Part shown: one piece after another, positions 1 through 9,355 of the stretch
Layout of the letters: every line of letters begins with the position of its first letter
Numbering within the stretch: position 1 is the first letter of the stretch
Source: Lachnospiraceae bacterium UBA7179
GTDB lineage: Bacteria; Bacillota; Clostridia; Lachnospirales; Lachnospiraceae
Reading direction: 5' to 3'
DNA: 64,000 nucleotides
Assembly (NCBI GenBank): GCA_002491195.1
Contig: DKVL01000056.1
Coordinates: forward strand, 95,442-159,441
The notes under the pieces: generated by a model
What the model was told of the DNA's origin: nothing
Seen by the model: the letters and a program-made list of their open reading frames with translations, nothing else
Database searches by the model: none
Program-made: the position numbers and the translations under genes

Positions 1-42
1 TCCGCAATCAGTTACATAGCCTGCTATGCGCCTGATTGTGGA
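1..42. repeat. Large palindrome cut by the left edge of the window
   Basis: Bases 1-11 pair with 32-42 with one G-U pair, and an inner CATAGC/GCTATG stem lies at 15-20 and 23-28. The pairing runs right up to base 1, so the left arm probably continues outside the window. The reading frame of the aminotransferase gene is open from base 1, but what it would encode before residue Met142nt resembles nothing I know, so I regard this stretch as non-coding. It could be an intergenic palindromic repeat or MITE-like element, or a chance hairpin. Confidence 0.45.
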
Positions 43-141
43 GCGGCACTCTCGAAGAAATATCCTGCGCAATCTGCATCACTTATTTTCCTACAGTTCC
101 TAAGGAAAGATTCAGAAATAGTGGAAAGGCATGGTTACAGC

Positions 142-1272
142 ATGATCAATTTTAATGTGCCGCCGTTTACGGGCAGGGAAATGGAATACATCAGACAGGC
201 AGTGGAGAATCAGAAAATATGCGGGGATGGGCTGTTTACGAAAAAGTGCAGCGAGTGGATTGAGCAGTACACAGGCATGGCAAAGTGTCTCCTGACGCCC
301 TCCTGTACACAGGCGACGGAACTTGCAGCGCTCCTGATCGATATCAAGGAAGGGGATGAGGTGATCATGCCTTCCTACACCTTTGTATCCACGGCGGACG
401 CATTTGTGCTCCGCGGTGCCAAGGCAGTGTTTGTCGACATTCGCCCGGATACGATGAATATAGACGAAACGCTGATCGAGCAGGCGGTCACGGACAGGAC
501 AAAGGCAATTGCGCCGGTTCACTACGCGGGCGTTGCCTGTGAGATGGATACAATCATGGATATCGCAAGACGGCACAACCTCTTTGTGGTGGAGGATGCG
601 GCACAGGGGATCGCGGCGACCTACAAGGGAAAGCAGCTTGGCGCGATCGGGGATTTCGGGTGTTATTCTTTTCACGAGACCAAGAATTTAAGCATGGGCG
701 AAGGCGGCGCCCTGCTGATCCGGGATGAGAAGTATATTGATGATGCGGAGATCATCCGGGAAAAGGGGACAAACCGCTCCCAGTATTTCAGGGGGCAGAT
801 TGATAAGTACCGCTGGGTGAATTATGGTTCGTCCTATCTTCCAAGCGACATGAACGCCGCCTATCTGTGGGCGCAGATTGAGTTGATCGACGAGATCACC
901 GCGAAGCGTATCGCGTTGTGGAATCAGTATCATGAACTGCTGCAGCCGCTGCAGGAACGGGGAATCCTGGAACTTCCCCATGTGCCGGAGGGATGCGTGC
1001 ACAACGGGCATATGTACTATGTCAAGGCGAAGGATTTAGAGGAGCGCACCAGGCTGATCAGTTTTCTGAAGGAAAATGGTATCTGGGCAGTATTTCATTA
1101 CGTACCGCTGCACTCCGCGCCGGCAGGCCTTAGGTTTGGCAGATTTTCCGGCGAGGATGTGTACACGACAAAAGAGAGCGAGCGGTTGATGCGTCTGCCG
1201 ATGTTTTATACACTGACATCGGCTGAGGTTGATTATATTGTAAGGAAAGTGAAGGAGTTCTATCACATATGA
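142..1272 (+). CDS. wecE: dTDP-4-amino-4,6-dideoxygalactose transaminase (WecE/RffA-like)
   Basis: PLP-dependent sugar aminotransferase of the DegT/DnrJ/EryC1/StrS family. It is predicted to convert dTDP-4-keto-6-deoxyglucose to dTDP-Fuc4N with glutamate as amino donor. From ATG 142 it is 376 residues, the length of E. coli WecE. It carries near-identical stretches such as GDEVIMPS, RPDTMNIDETLIE, PVHYAGVACEMDTIM and FHETKN, with the PLP lysine at residue 181. I prefer ATG 142 over the in-frame GTG 121 because the protein then starts like WecE (MINFN.PP). The dTDP-glucose precursor genes (rmlA, rmlB) are not in the window and may lie upstream. The stop overlaps the next start by four bases. 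High confidence in family, good confidence in substrate. Confidence 0.93.
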   Translation: MINFNVPPFTGREMEYIRQAVENQKICGDGLFTKKCSEWIEQYTGMAKCLLTPSCTQATELAALLIDIKEGDEVIMPSYTFVSTADAFVLRGAKAVFVDIRPDTMNIDETLIEQAVTDRTKAIAPVHYAGVACEMDTIMDIARRHNLFVVEDAAQGIAATYKGKQLGAIGDFGCYSFHETKNLSMGEGGALLIRDEKYIDDAEIIREKGTNRSQYFRGQIDKYRWVNYGSSYLPSDMNAAYLWAQIELIDEITAKRIALWNQYHELLQPLQERGILELPHVPEGCVHNGHMYYVKAKDLEERTRLISFLKENGIWAVFHYVPLHSAPAGLRFGRFSGEDVYTTKESERLMRLPMFYTLTSAEVDYIVRKVKEFYHI

Positions 1273-3086
1273 TGGATGACCGCACGGGAGTAAAGGCAGC
1301 AAAAGTGTGTGGCGCTTTTGTTTATACTCTTATGCTTGCGCTGCTTTTATCTGTCCTGTTTGATTTTTACTATGATCTGAATGATGACACCATGATCAAG
1401 GATATTGTATCTGGGGCTTACACAGGTTCTCCGAGTGGCTATTGTATCCAGATGCTGTATCCTCTGGCGTGGTGTATTGCGCTTTTTTACAGGGCCATTC
1501 CGGCGGTGCCGTGGTTTGGCTTGTTTTTGTGTCTGTGTCAGTTTGGTGTTGTTTTTCTGATTGCAGCGCGACTCCTTTTGATGATGCACAGCGCAGGGAC
1601 AAGGTTTATGGTACTTGCGGCGGAGGCGGCTCTGGTGCTTGGATTGTTTCTGCGGGAGTTTGTGATCATACAGTATAGCGTCACTTCAGGAATCTGCATG
1701 GCAGGAGCGGTATTTTTATTTCTTACAGCGCCGAAGATCGACAAGCCGTCGCTCTTTTTCAGGAGAAACCTGATTCCGCTTGTGCTCGTTGTGTTATCTT
1801 TTATGATTCGGACAGAAGTCTGCCTTATGCTGATGCCATTTTTGCTGCTTGCAGGGCTTGTGAGATGGTGTGGCGAAGACAAGATTTTTATGGCGGTTCA
1901 TTTCAGAAAATATTTCATGCTGTTTGTGACAGCGCTTTTATGTATGGCGGCGGTGTATTCCCTTGATCTCGTAGCGTATAGAGAAAGTGAATGGAGCAGT
2001 TTTCGCCGGTTTTTCGATGCGCGGACAAAATTGTATGATTTTTATGGGATTCCCGGGTATGAGGATCACAGGGATTTTTATGAGGCGATTGGCCTGTCAC
2101 GGGAATCGTATACGCTGCTTGAAAATTACAATTTTGCCCTTGACGATTCGATCGACACATGGCGGCTTGAGGCAATCGTAGCCTATCAGGAGCAGCTGGC
2201 GGAACAGGGGGGAGGGCTTCATGATACGTTTGGCTTTGTCAGCAGGAATGGTATCAAAGATGCTTTGTGGAACTATAGAGATCAGCTGCAGGGGAATCTT
2301 TCGCTTGCCGGCGCCGCAGTGATCGTCCTGTATCTGGTGTATTTCATTCTCTGTGTCATTCCTGCAAAGGGGAGGCGGCGTGTGGAGGCTGTTTTGAAAA
2401 TCCTGTGTCTTGTGGCAGTGCGGAGCGTTTTATGGCTGTATCTGTGCATGGTGGACAGAGTGCTTGACAGAGTGACGATACCGCTTTTGATGACAGAGCT
2501 TGTCATGCTGGCCGGTTTTTTGGTCTGTGACTGCCCGGAAAGAGACAACACAGGCGCATTTCGTATGGTGAAACGGGTGATTTGTATTCTGTGTACCGCA
2601 GGCCTTCTTGCGGCGGCGGCTGTCAATCTGTTAGAAGTGCAGGACGAGTATCGTATGCGTGCGGCGGCCGATGCGCGTTGGGGAGCAATGATGGATTATT
2701 GCAGGAAAAATGGAAATAATTATTATGTGATCGATGTGTACTCCTCGACCTCCTATCAGGGAGCGCCTTACTCGGAAAAGATGTTTGTGGATGTCGATCA
2801 TTCCTATAAAAATTTTGATCTCTGCGGAGGGTGGGCGGCAAAGAGTCCGCTTGCAAGGCAGAAGTTGGAGCGATATCATTTCAGGGATGTTCAGAGTGCA
2901 CTGTGCGGCAGCAGAACAGGCGGGAAGGCAAAAGCGTATTTCGTGGCGAATGCGGACAAAAATCTGGATTGGCTGATACAATATTATGAAAAAAGAGGGA
3001 TCATGGTCGAGTTGCGGCGCGTTGACCAGATCTGGACAGATACAGACGAGTTGGCGTTTGATGTGTATGAACTTGCAAAAAAGTAA
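1269..3086 (+). CDS. Polytopic membrane protein, GT-C-like, unknown substrate
   Basis: A 605-residue integral membrane protein. The first roughly 460 residues hold about ten hydrophobic segments. The last roughly 140 residues, after a transmembrane stretch near 440-460, are soluble and probably extracytoplasmic. The first external loop is acidic (FYYDLNDDTM) and is followed by YPL, an arrangement seen in GT-C lipid-phosphate-sugar-dependent glycosyltransferases. I cannot assign a family by motif alone. The start ATG lies inside the previous stop (ATGA overlap), so it is translationally coupled to the wecE-like gene. A role in adding or transporting a sugar on the outer membrane face is inferred from position and topology. 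Confidence 0.8.
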   Translation: MMDDRTGVKAAKVCGAFVYTLMLALLLSVLFDFYYDLNDDTMIKDIVSGAYTGSPSGYCIQMLYPLAWCIALFYRAIPAVPWFGLFLCLCQFGVVFLIAARLLLMMHSAGTRFMVLAAEAALVLGLFLREFVIIQYSVTSGICMAGAVFLFLTAPKIDKPSLFFRRNLIPLVLVVLSFMIRTEVCLMLMPFLLLAGLVRWCGEDKIFMAVHFRKYFMLFVTALLCMAAVYSLDLVAYRESEWSSFRRFFDARTKLYDFYGIPGYEDHRDFYEAIGLSRESYTLLENYNFALDDSIDTWRLEAIVAYQEQLAEQGGGLHDTFGFVSRNGIKDALWNYRDQLQGNLSLAGAAVIVLYLVYFILCVIPAKGRRRVEAVLKILCLVAVRSVLWLYLCMVDRVLDRVTIPLLMTELVMLAGFLVCDCPERDNTGAFRMVKRVICILCTAGLLAAAAVNLLEVQDEYRMRAAADARWGAMMDYCRKNGNNYYVIDVYSSTSYQGAPYSEKMFVDVDHSYKNFDLCGGWAAKSPLARQKLERYHFRDVQSALCGSRTGGKAKAYFVANADKNLDWLIQYYEKRGIMVELRRVDQIWTDTDELAFDVYELAKK

Positions 3087-3098
3087 GGAGCGATGGAT

Positions 3099-3641
3099 AT
3101 GGAACCGATGAAGAGGGATTTGATCATAAAGGGGAAGCAGATTTATCTAAGACCGATTACGGCGGATGACACTGAGATGACGGTGCGCTGGCGAAATAAA
3201 CCAGCAGTGGTACAGAACTTTATCTACCGCAGGCCGGTCACGCAAAAAGACCACGAGGAATGGCTTGCAAATAAGGTTTTTAAGGGATTCGTACATCAGT
3301 TTATCATCTGCAGGAACGAGGACGGTGCGCCGCTTGGTTCTGTCTATCTGCAAAATTTCGAGGAGGAGCACAAAAGAGCGGAATCCGGCATTTATCTGGG
3401 TGAGGAGCAGACATACAAAAAAGGAATCGGAACAGAGGCGGTATGTCTTATAGTGGACTATGCTTTTGGGACACTGGGGCTGCATAAGCTGTCGGCACGT
3501 GTGCTGGCATATAATACTGCAAGCAGGCGGCTGCATGAGAAAGCGGGCTATGCGCAGGAGGCGTATCTGAAGGAGGAGCTTTTTCTGAATGGAAAATACG
3601 AGGACTTGATCTTGTTTGGAGTCATTAATCCAAGAGGATGA
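3099..3641 (+). CDS. GNAT N-acetyltransferase, RimJ/RimL or PseH type
   Basis: A 180-residue GNAT-fold acyltransferase. It begins with the typical IYLRPITADDTE..VRWRN segment and has the acetyl-CoA pyrophosphate-loop region around YKKGIGTEAV, followed by LHKLSARVLAYNTASRRLHEKAGY, as in RimJ/RimL and PseH enzymes. Close to a WecE-like aminotransferase, the likely substrate is the 4-amino group of a nucleotide-activated amino sugar, as in WecD or PseH. That is inference. ATG 3099 sits eight bases after AAGGAG (3085-3090). ATG 3093 is only two bases away and less likely. Confidence 0.87.
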   Translation: MEPMKRDLIIKGKQIYLRPITADDTEMTVRWRNKPAVVQNFIYRRPVTQKDHEEWLANKVFKGFVHQFIICRNEDGAPLGSVYLQNFEEEHKRAESGIYLGEEQTYKKGIGTEAVCLIVDYAFGTLGLHKLSARVLAYNTASRRLHEKAGYAQEAYLKEELFLNGKYEDLILFGVINPRG

Positions 3642-3675
3642 TGGATTCTGAACAATTATAAGGAGATATCGGTTG

Positions 3676-4641
3676 ATGATGAGTAAAATTAGCTTTGTCA
3701 TTCCCTGTTACCGAAGCGAAAAGACAATTGAGGGGGTTGTGGCAGAAATACAGGATACAATGGCGTCGATCCCCCAATATACGTATGATATTTTTCTGGT
3801 AAACGATTGTTCACCGGACGGTACGTATGAGGTGATCAGGGCATTGTGCGCAAAATATAAGAATATTACGGGAATTGATCTGGCGAAGAACTTTGGGCAG
3901 CACGCGGCGCTGATGGCGGGGCTGCGCAGGGCGGACGGGGACATTGTGGTATGTCTTGACGATGACGGGCAGACGCCTGCAAATGAGGTGGGAAAGCTGC
4001 TTGCGGGCATTGAGAACGGGAGCGACGTGGTTTATGCAAGCTATGAGAATAAACAGCACAGTGCCTTTCGCAACTTTGGGACGTGGATGAATGACATTAT
4101 GACGCGGATGATGCTTGGAAAGCCGAAAGACTTACATCTGACAAGCTATTTTGCGGCAAAGCGCTTTGTGGTGGAAAGTATGATCCAGTATGAGAACAGT
4201 TATCCGTACATTATCGGCCTGGTGCTGCGCGCTACCAGAAATATTACCAATGTTCCCGTGAAACATAGAAGCCGCGAGGTTGGGGCGTCAGGATATACGA
4301 TGAAAAAGCTGCTGGGGTTGTGGTTTAATGGGTTTACCGCATTTTCCATCCTGCCGCTCAGGATTGCCACAGTGACAGGAGTTGCCTTTGCAACTACGGG
4401 GTTTCTCTATGGAATCTATACAGTCGTGAAGAAGTTTGTCAATCCGGAAGTGCCGCTTGGATTCAGCTCGCTGATGGCGGCGGTTGTATTTATCGGCGGT
4501 ATGCTGATGATCATGCTGGGACTGATCGGGGAATATATTGGGCGTATTTATATCAGTATCAACAATTCGCCGCAGTATGTGGTGAAGGAGGAGATCGGGA
4601 ATCGAGAGAGGGAAAAAACCAGCTTGGCCCATGAGCCGTAA
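3676..4641 (+). CDS. GT2 glycosyltransferase, ArnC/GtrB (undecaprenyl-phosphate sugar) type
   Basis: A 321-residue GT2 enzyme of the dolichol-phosphate-mannose synthase/ArnC/GtrB group. The N-terminal GT-A domain has SFVIPCYRSE, VNDCSPDGT, the FGQHAALMAG segment and the DXD-like CLDDDGQTP. The C-terminal part has two transmembrane helices (about 235-255 and 268-290). Such enzymes move a sugar from a nucleotide to undecaprenyl phosphate on the cytoplasmic face. The product then feeds GT-C transferases, several of which occur in this window. Start codons TTG 3673, ATG 3676 and ATG 3679 are all possible behind AAGGAG at 3660-3665. I chose ATG 3676. Confidence 0.9.
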   Translation: MMSKISFVIPCYRSEKTIEGVVAEIQDTMASIPQYTYDIFLVNDCSPDGTYEVIRALCAKYKNITGIDLAKNFGQHAALMAGLRRADGDIVVCLDDDGQTPANEVGKLLAGIENGSDVVYASYENKQHSAFRNFGTWMNDIMTRMMLGKPKDLHLTSYFAAKRFVVESMIQYENSYPYIIGLVLRATRNITNVPVKHRSREVGASGYTMKKLLGLWFNGFTAFSILPLRIATVTGVAFATTGFLYGIYTVVKKFVNPEVPLGFSSLMAAVVFIGGMLMIMLGLIGEYIGRIYISINNSPQYVVKEEIGNREREKTSLAHEP

Positions 4642-4657
4642 CAGATTAGAACTGTGG

Positions 4658-4686
4658 TTGTATTGCTGTTTTGGTTGTGCTATACT
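4658..4686 (+). promoter_or_regulatory. Sigma-A-type promoter before the O-antigen-ligase-type gene
   Basis: TTGTAT at 4658-4663, a 17-base spacer, then TATACT at 4681-4686 preceded by TGC, giving an extended -10. It lies in the 77-base gap after the GT2 gene. The in-frame TTG at 4671 falls inside this promoter, which argues for the downstream ATG 4719 as the true start of the next gene. Confidence 0.6.
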
Positions 4687-4718
4687 TGGAAGATGTAGGA
4701 AATGCAGCTGGGAGGTTT

Positions 4719-7349
4719 ATGGATTTGGATCGTATTTTTCATTATATCAATGACATGGTCATCTGTACTTTTTCTGACACTGAGCATGCCAGAATCCATG
4801 CAAAAAGAAATGCAATCATCCAGATTGTCATAACAACTGTTGCGTTTATTATGCTGATGCGTGTATTTCCGATGGAAATAGTCAAAAATCATACATTGTC
4901 GAAACAGCAGGCAGATCAGATGATCGGAGAGAATATCGTCTCAGGAGAACTCTTTACGGCAGATGATAAAAAACTTCAGATGTTATTTTTCCAGGAGACG
5001 CATATTTATCAGATAACACTATATATGCAATGCCGGATCTCATCAGAGTTGTCTGAGCAGGAAAGTGTTTTGTTTCGGTTGTACGACGAGAATTTTTCCT
5101 GTATTTACGAGGAGGAAGCAAATAGCCGGTTCATTGGGAAAAATGGGTATTTGAGAGCAGTGCCAGATCTGGATGTGGAGACAGGGAAGGCGTACTATTA
5201 TGAAATTTTAGTCAGCGATCAAAGTCAGGCAGAGTATATACTGCCGACTGCAGACAGGGAATTGCTGGCGCAGCAGGAGAACAGCACCTTATATATTGAT
5301 GGCATTATCAATGAGGAGGTAAGCCTGATCGCTGACTTTGACTATACAAGACCATTGTCCGCAGCACAGATTGTTCTGCTATACGGACTGATTCTGACTG
5401 CAGCAGCACTCGTTTATTTCCTTGTGTTGATTTTAGTCTATTGGTATGATGACCAGGCGGCATCTTATTCCAACCGGATTGGAAAATATTTTCGGGGCGG
5501 TGTGAGTGTAGCTGCCGGTCTTGCTATGATTGCATTGTTTGTGTACGCTGTGGTGCTGGGGCGTTTCGGCGGGGAAGTGTGGGATAAACTCTTTTTTGCT
5601 CTGGGGATGATCACAGCATGGGGGTGGCTGACTGGTATATTATGGCAGAAGACAAGGGTAATCCGGCCCGCGCAGCAGTCAAAAATCCCAACCAGTAGTA
5701 AAATCTGGCTCGTGTGGAGAAACTATATTCAGACAGTATGCTTTGGCTTATTGTTTTGTGCATTATGTCAGTATGTCAATGCGGACAGGAATTTTTATCA
5801 TTTTACGAATACCAGGTGGATGCTCATTTTCCTGGCAGTGGCCCTGTTGATGAATTACAATGAAAAGCAGTTTGTCAACAAGTTTAGCGGCATATGGCTT
5901 GGACTTGTGCTTGTTGGCTCTGTGTTTTACTGCAGGAGGGTTGGAACAGATGAAAACCAGCTGCTTCTTGCACGCCTTACATGTGGGGTAGTGGCAGCTT
6001 GGGGGATGCTGGTGCTCAATATTCTGTATGAGTGCGTGCGGACAAGTGCGGTTTCGGTCCGCGATATTGGAAAAAAGATTTTCAGACGGCAGACAGTGTT
6101 TTTTGCCTTGTGGGTGGTGTTTGGCCTTTTGATGTACGCGAACCGGTATGAGAAGGTGTGGGTGTTTACTGCAACACTGCCATTTCTGGCCTATCTGTTT
6201 GCACCGAACACACTTCTTGCAAAATGCAGGTTTTTGAGGAATTTTAACAATGGAATCCTTTTAAGCTTTGCACTGGTGACAGTATTTTGCCTCGCGCACA
6301 GGCCATATCATTACTGGATGCTTTATCGGTATGGCGGAATGTTTCATACAGTGGCGAGTACCGGCATGTATCTTGCAGTGGTGCTTGGAGCGGCGCTTGC
6401 AAGGCTCTATGGCAAGCTAAGAACCCGAAAGAATATGCTTATGTATTGCTTTCCAGAGTATTTGGTGACAGCATGTGTGGTTGGATTGATCCTGCTTACG
6501 ATGTCAAGAACCGCATTTTTGACATCCATAGTGACAGTGGCTGCACTTGTGATCCTGACTGCGGTTGTGTACTGCAAAAGCGTTAGGCGGATCCTGTCGG
6601 AACTTGGCGTTTTAATCATGGTGTGTCTGGTCAGTTTTCCAATGGTCTTTACGGCAGTGCGGATGGTTCCGGCTGTTGTGAATGATCCGGTGCGTTATGA
6701 TCTGGAATTTCAAGATCGGTCGTTTATGATATATGAGGGGGATCCAATTGACTCGGATAAATACATGACAGTACGCAGGTATTTTAGTACATTGCTGGGG
6801 AGATTTCAGTCTGAGGAGAAGCAAGAAGCAGACGCGGGAGAGATCGAAAGGATCAGATGGCGGACAACGGGAGAGTTAGCCTATACAGGTGATGGCTTTG
6901 CAGGGCTTGATGTATGGCAGTTTTCCGGGGACAGCGACATAGAAGGTATGGATCGATCCAAGGACATATCCAATGGAAGGTTTGAAGTTTTTGGTGATTA
7001 TATAAAGGAAATTGGTCTGGAGGGACACCCACGGATGGGACCAGAGGATAAAAATGGCAATGAGTATGCGCATGCACACAATTCCTATCTGCAGGTGGCT
7101 TATAATTTTGGGTTGATCGCAGGGATTGTATTTTTAATTCTATGTGCATTGACATTGTGGCGCTCTATTCAGTTTGCCTTGGAATATGGGAAAAAATACA
7201 GCATTGTGTTTGTTCCGTTCGCACTGGTGGTTGTATTTGGGTTTATCAGTCTGACCGAGTGGGCGTACCATCCGTGTATTCCAGCGGGGTTTAGTTTTAT
7301 ACTGATGCAGATGGTTCTGATGCGTACTGAGAATGTACAGGAACGATGA
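4719..7349 (+). CDS. O-antigen ligase/polymerase-type membrane protein (Wzy_C-like)
   Basis: A long (876-residue) polytopic membrane protein. After one N-terminal helix (about 28-45) there is an extracytoplasmic domain to about residue 215, then a dozen or more membrane segments. The late segment with MSRTAFLTS followed by a large external loop and the AHAHNSYLQVAYNFGL motif is the signature of O-antigen ligase/Wzy-type proteins, where the loop histidine is important. The N-terminal external domain is an addition to the usual 400-450-residue family length. It probably polymerises or attaches the glycan. ATG 4719 follows GGGAGG at 4710-4715 with a short three-base gap. Confidence 0.82.
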   Translation: MDLDRIFHYINDMVICTFSDTEHARIHAKRNAIIQIVITTVAFIMLMRVFPMEIVKNHTLSKQQADQMIGENIVSGELFTADDKKLQMLFFQETHIYQITLYMQCRISSELSEQESVLFRLYDENFSCIYEEEANSRFIGKNGYLRAVPDLDVETGKAYYYEILVSDQSQAEYILPTADRELLAQQENSTLYIDGIINEEVSLIADFDYTRPLSAAQIVLLYGLILTAAALVYFLVLILVYWYDDQAASYSNRIGKYFRGGVSVAAGLAMIALFVYAVVLGRFGGEVWDKLFFALGMITAWGWLTGILWQKTRVIRPAQQSKIPTSSKIWLVWRNYIQTVCFGLLFCALCQYVNADRNFYHFTNTRWMLIFLAVALLMNYNEKQFVNKFSGIWLGLVLVGSVFYCRRVGTDENQLLLARLTCGVVAAWGMLVLNILYECVRTSAVSVRDIGKKIFRRQTVFFALWVVFGLLMYANRYEKVWVFTATLPFLAYLFAPNTLLAKCRFLRNFNNGILLSFALVTVFCLAHRPYHYWMLYRYGGMFHTVASTGMYLAVVLGAALARLYGKLRTRKNMLMYCFPEYLVTACVVGLILLTMSRTAFLTSIVTVAALVILTAVVYCKSVRRILSELGVLIMVCLVSFPMVFTAVRMVPAVVNDPVRYDLEFQDRSFMIYEGDPIDSDKYMTVRRYFSTLLGRFQSEEKQEADAGEIERIRWRTTGELAYTGDGFAGLDVWQFSGDSDIEGMDRSKDISNGRFEVFGDYIKEIGLEGHPRMGPEDKNGNEYAHAHNSYLQVAYNFGLIAGIVFLILCALTLWRSIQFALEYGKKYSIVFVPFALVVVFGFISLTEWAYHPCIPAGFSFILMQMVLMRTENVQER

Positions 7350-7433
7350 AGCAAGTTTTGCATGGAGTTTTACCCGTTATTGGAACGGAGTGAACAGTAA
7401 CAGATCGAAGAGCCGGGAGGCAGAAATAACATT

Positions 7434-9314
7434 ATGAAGATAATAAATCGTATCAATCCACAGCTTTTGCATAGAAGAATCGTGCTTGTGATACTCGATA
7501 TCATGACAGTGTGCGTGGCAAGTATCGCACCGCTGTGGATTCGTTTTGAATTGAATTATAGGGATATTCCGGCAGTTTACTTAAATTCAGCGTGGGATTT
7601 CATGATTTTTAATGTGATCATGACACTGGCGGTGTTTTATGTCTTTAGGCTGTATCACAGTCTGTGGGCCTTTGCGGGGACGGCGGAAGTGCAGAATATT
7701 CTGGCTGCCTGCATATTGAGTGCGATATTGGATTTCCTGGGAATGAAACTGATGCGGTATCCGATTCCGCGGAGTTACTATTTTGTGTATGCGCTGGTGC
7801 TTACAGGAATCACAACGGGAACCCGATTTTCTTACCGGATCATGCGCGGGATGCGTCACAAGGCGCAGAACAGGAAAAACGGCACGCGCGTGATGATCAT
7901 TGGTGCGGGCGATGCCGGGAATACGGTGATCAAGGAGATTTCCAACAGCAGTTACAGTACGATGATGATCAAGTGCATTATCGACGATGACGCGAATAAA
8001 TGGGGCAGGTTTATACAGGGGATTAAGATTGTCGGCGGGCGTGACAGGATTGTGGAATATGCTGCGCTGTACGGTATTGATGAGATCTTTATAGCGATTC
8101 CGTCGGCAAACCGCGCCACGATGAAGGCGCTTGTTGAGATCTGTAAGGAGACAAGCTGTAAGCTGCGAACATTGCCAGGCATCTATCAGCTTGTGAATGG
8201 AGAGGTCAATGTCAGCAAATTACGCGATGTGGATGTTGAGGATCTGCTGGGGCGCGATCCGATCAAGGTTGATTTGGATTCAATCTTAAATTATGTTAAA
8301 GGCCAGACGATCATGGTGACAGGAGGGGGCGGATCGATCGGAAGCGAGCTCTGCCGCCAGATCGCGGGGCACAAGCCGGCGCGGCTGATCATTGTTGATA
8401 TTTATGAGAACAATGCCTATGAGATACAGCAGGAACTGAAACACAAATATCCCAATCTGGACATGGTGGTATTGATCGCTTCTGTGCGAAATACGAACCG
8501 CATCAACAGCATCATGAAGAATTATCATCCTGATATCATTTATCATGCAGCGGCACACAAGCATGTGCCTTTGATGGAGGTAAGCCCGAATGAGGCGATC
8601 AAAAACAATGTCTTTGGCACATGGAAGACGGCGCAGGCGGCAGTGCAGAACGGTGTGAAGAAGTTTGTGCTGATCTCGACGGACAAGGCAGTCAATCCCA
8701 CGAATATTATGGGGGCGAGCAAACGGATCTGCGAGATGATCATACAGACATACAACCGCCACTATGACACAGAGTTTGTGGCAGTCCGTTTCGGAAACGT
8801 GCTGGGAAGCAATGGAAGCGTAATTCCCCTGTTTAAGAAACAGATTGCGGCGGGAGGTCCTGTGACAGTCACACATCCTGATATCATCCGTTATTTTATG
8901 ACGATCCCGGAGGCGGTATCACTTGTGCTTCAGGCGGGCGTCTATGCCAGGGGCGGAGAGATATTTGTCCTGGATATGGGGGAGCCGGTCAAGATCCTGG
9001 ATCTTGCAAAGAATCTGATCCGTTTGTCCGGCTATAAGGTCGATGAGGATATCAAGATTGAGTTCACTGGACTAAGACCCGGTGAAAAGCTTTATGAGGA
9101 GCTCCTGATGAGCGAGGAGGGGCTTATGGATACGGAAAATAAGCTCATTCATGTCGGTAAGCCGATTGAGTTTGACGAGACTTTGTTCTATGTGCAGCTC
9201 AATCGTCTGAAACAGGCAGTTGAGGATGAGTGCGATGATGTGCGCCCGCTGATCCAGGAGATCGTGCCGACGTATTCGCCCCAAAGTTCAGATACATCAC
9301 AGGATACAGAGTAG
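7434..9314 (+). CDS. pglF: Membrane-bound UDP-GlcNAc 4,6-dehydratase (PglF/WbpM/CapD family)
   Basis: 626 residues, the usual size of PglF/WbpM proteins. Four N-terminal transmembrane helices (about 17-130) are followed by a first Rossmann domain (VMIIGAGDAGNTV near 155) and a second SDR dehydratase domain (TGGGGSIGSELCRQI near 293). ISTDKAVNPTNIMGASKR holds the catalytic region. These enzymes form UDP-4-keto-6-deoxy-GlcNAc. The immediately following PglE- and PglC-like genes make this the first step of a bacillosamine-type (or QuiNAc4N-type) pathway. Confidence in family is high; the exact product is inferred from neighbours. Confidence 0.92.
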   Translation: MKIINRINPQLLHRRIVLVILDIMTVCVASIAPLWIRFELNYRDIPAVYLNSAWDFMIFNVIMTLAVFYVFRLYHSLWAFAGTAEVQNILAACILSAILDFLGMKLMRYPIPRSYYFVYALVLTGITTGTRFSYRIMRGMRHKAQNRKNGTRVMIIGAGDAGNTVIKEISNSSYSTMMIKCIIDDDANKWGRFIQGIKIVGGRDRIVEYAALYGIDEIFIAIPSANRATMKALVEICKETSCKLRTLPGIYQLVNGEVNVSKLRDVDVEDLLGRDPIKVDLDSILNYVKGQTIMVTGGGGSIGSELCRQIAGHKPARLIIVDIYENNAYEIQQELKHKYPNLDMVVLIASVRNTNRINSIMKNYHPDIIYHAAAHKHVPLMEVSPNEAIKNNVFGTWKTAQAAVQNGVKKFVLISTDKAVNPTNIMGASKRICEMIIQTYNRHYDTEFVAVRFGNVLGSNGSVIPLFKKQIAAGGPVTVTHPDIIRYFMTIPEAVSLVLQAGVYARGGEIFVLDMGEPVKILDLAKNLIRLSGYKVDEDIKIEFTGLRPGEKLYEELLMSEEGLMDTENKLIHVGKPIEFDETLFYVQLNRLKQAVEDECDDVRPLIQEIVPTYSPQSSDTSQDTE

Positions 9315-9355
9315 TATACAGCATTATAGCAGTTTTGCAGAGATGGAGGAGTATT

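Noticed and set aside
4671..4718. TTG 4671 as the start of the ligase-type gene
   Set aside because: It falls inside a good promoter, has no ribosome site, and adds residues that do not resemble a membrane-protein N-terminus.
7370..7393. Small inverted repeat CCGTT/AACGG before the PglF-like gene
   Set aside because: A five-base stem with no T-run is too weak to call a terminator or operator.
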